Source: an uncultured Pelagibacteraceae bacterium
GTDB taxonomy: Bacteria > Pseudomonadota > Alphaproteobacteria > Pelagibacterales > Pelagibacteraceae
Direction: 5' to 3'
Assembly (NCBI GenBank): GCA_902569615.1
Contig: CACFUX010000001.1
Location: 1-64,000 of the forward strand
Length of the DNA: 64,000 bases
The first letter of the stretch is position 1. Each line of letters begins with the position of its first letter. Positions 63,919 through 64,000 of this stretch are shown here, piece by piece. The notes beneath the pieces were generated by a model. That model was not told where the DNA came from. It saw only the letters and a list, made by a program, of their open reading frames with translations, and ran no database searches. The position numbers and the translations under genes were made by a program.

Positions 63919-64000
63919 TTTTAAATATTGTCTCCATACTTTTTAAAAATAATTTATTTTCAAAACTGTTACCTATCGTTAACCTTAAACAATTATTTAT
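63911..64000 (-). CDS. hisC: Histidinol-phosphate aminotransferase, C-terminal end
   Basis: The last 29 codons of a minus-strand gene that continues past the window end. The frame reads CLRLTIGNSFENKLFLKSME, matching the C-terminal (L)R(I/L)TIG motif of HisC-type aminotransferases, whose Arg binds the substrate phosphate or carboxylate. It is not in the ORF track because it is partial. The stop overlaps the tyrA start by 8 bp, and the hisC-tyrA order is common in alphaproteobacteria, where this HisC copy may serve aromatic synthesis. Confidence 0.82.
   Translation of the reverse strand: MNNCLRLTIGNSFENKLFLKSMETIFKNV

Overview
The window is very AT-rich, densely packed DNA from an alphaproteobacterium, most likely a marine SAR11 (Candidatus Pelagibacter-like) genome. 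The reasons are strongly Lys/Asn/Ile-rich proteins, tiny intergenic gaps, many 1-18 bp gene overlaps, and alphaproteobacterial marker genes and gene orders (DUF2093, BamF/DUF3035, ATPase zeta subunit/DUF1476, TIGR01459 HAD, ChvG/ChvI-ahcY-tsaE-amgK-murU, class I LysK, hisC-tyrA). I see no insertion sequence, prophage, CRISPR array, tRNA or rRNA. No gene-free stretch exceeds 300 bases; the longest (about 14907-15175) holds an operator-like repeat array and a possible micro-ORF.

Layout. 1-9012: end of a frameshifted LpxL-type acyltransferase, DUF2093, purD-rsmD, then a minus-strand run HAD-ribF-ileS-lspA-bamF-pgi. 9013-11170: groES-groEL with a heat-shock-like promoter and a textbook terminator. 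11167-16594: YczE-like membrane protein, small exported and membrane proteins, DjlA-like co-chaperone, isocitrate lyase aceA and a divergent ScfR-type regulator, separated by five copies of an 11-bp phased repeat. 16595-24347: Lys-rich coiled-coil protein, a frameshifted cyclopropane fatty acid synthase, a DapA-family aldolase, a GT9 glycosyltransferase, a Pam18-like J protein, oligopeptidase B, and hsp20 behind a ROSE-like RNA thermometer. 24495-32394: a purine salvage and catabolism locus (AzgA-type permease, xanthine PRTase, a PuuD urate oxidase lacking its cytochrome c domain, guanine deaminase, xanthine dehydrogenase, UraH, UraD). 32399-41345: glycosyltransferase, DNA repair, DMT exporter, MsrA, sulfurtransferase, RND efflux pair, SLT lipoprotein, ATPase zeta subunit, VanZ-like protein. 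41378-47733: gpmA, then minus-strand murU-amgK-tsaE-ahcY-chvG-chvI. 47783-52671: polA, an ABC ATPase, bioY, RegA/ActR. 52816-55918: polyamine operon (ornithine/lysine decarboxylase, deoxyhypusine-synthase-like enzyme, agmatinase) behind a structured leader. 55922-64000: YhhQ, rpmB, pyrD, lysK, TrkH, AmpG, NlpC/P60, tyrA and the tail of hisC.

How they work together. The purine genes can import purine bases, deaminate guanine to xanthine, oxidise hypoxanthine/xanthine to urate and carry urate to allantoin, while the PRTase salvages bases back to nucleotides; together this looks like nitrogen acquisition from dissolved purines. AmgK, MurU, AmpG, an SLT lipoprotein and NlpC/P60 form parts of a cell-wall recycling set. 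The polyamine operon suggests homospermidine or a related polyamine. Isocitrate lyase with a short-chain acyl regulator points to control of the glyoxylate shunt.

Two genes (lpxL-like and cfa) are each broken by one extra base in a homopolymer, so assembly or sequencing indels must be excluded before calling either a true pseudogene. The most interesting items are the ODC leader RNA, the hsp20 thermometer, the phased repeats between aceA and its likely regulator, and the purine cluster with a cytochrome-less PuuD.
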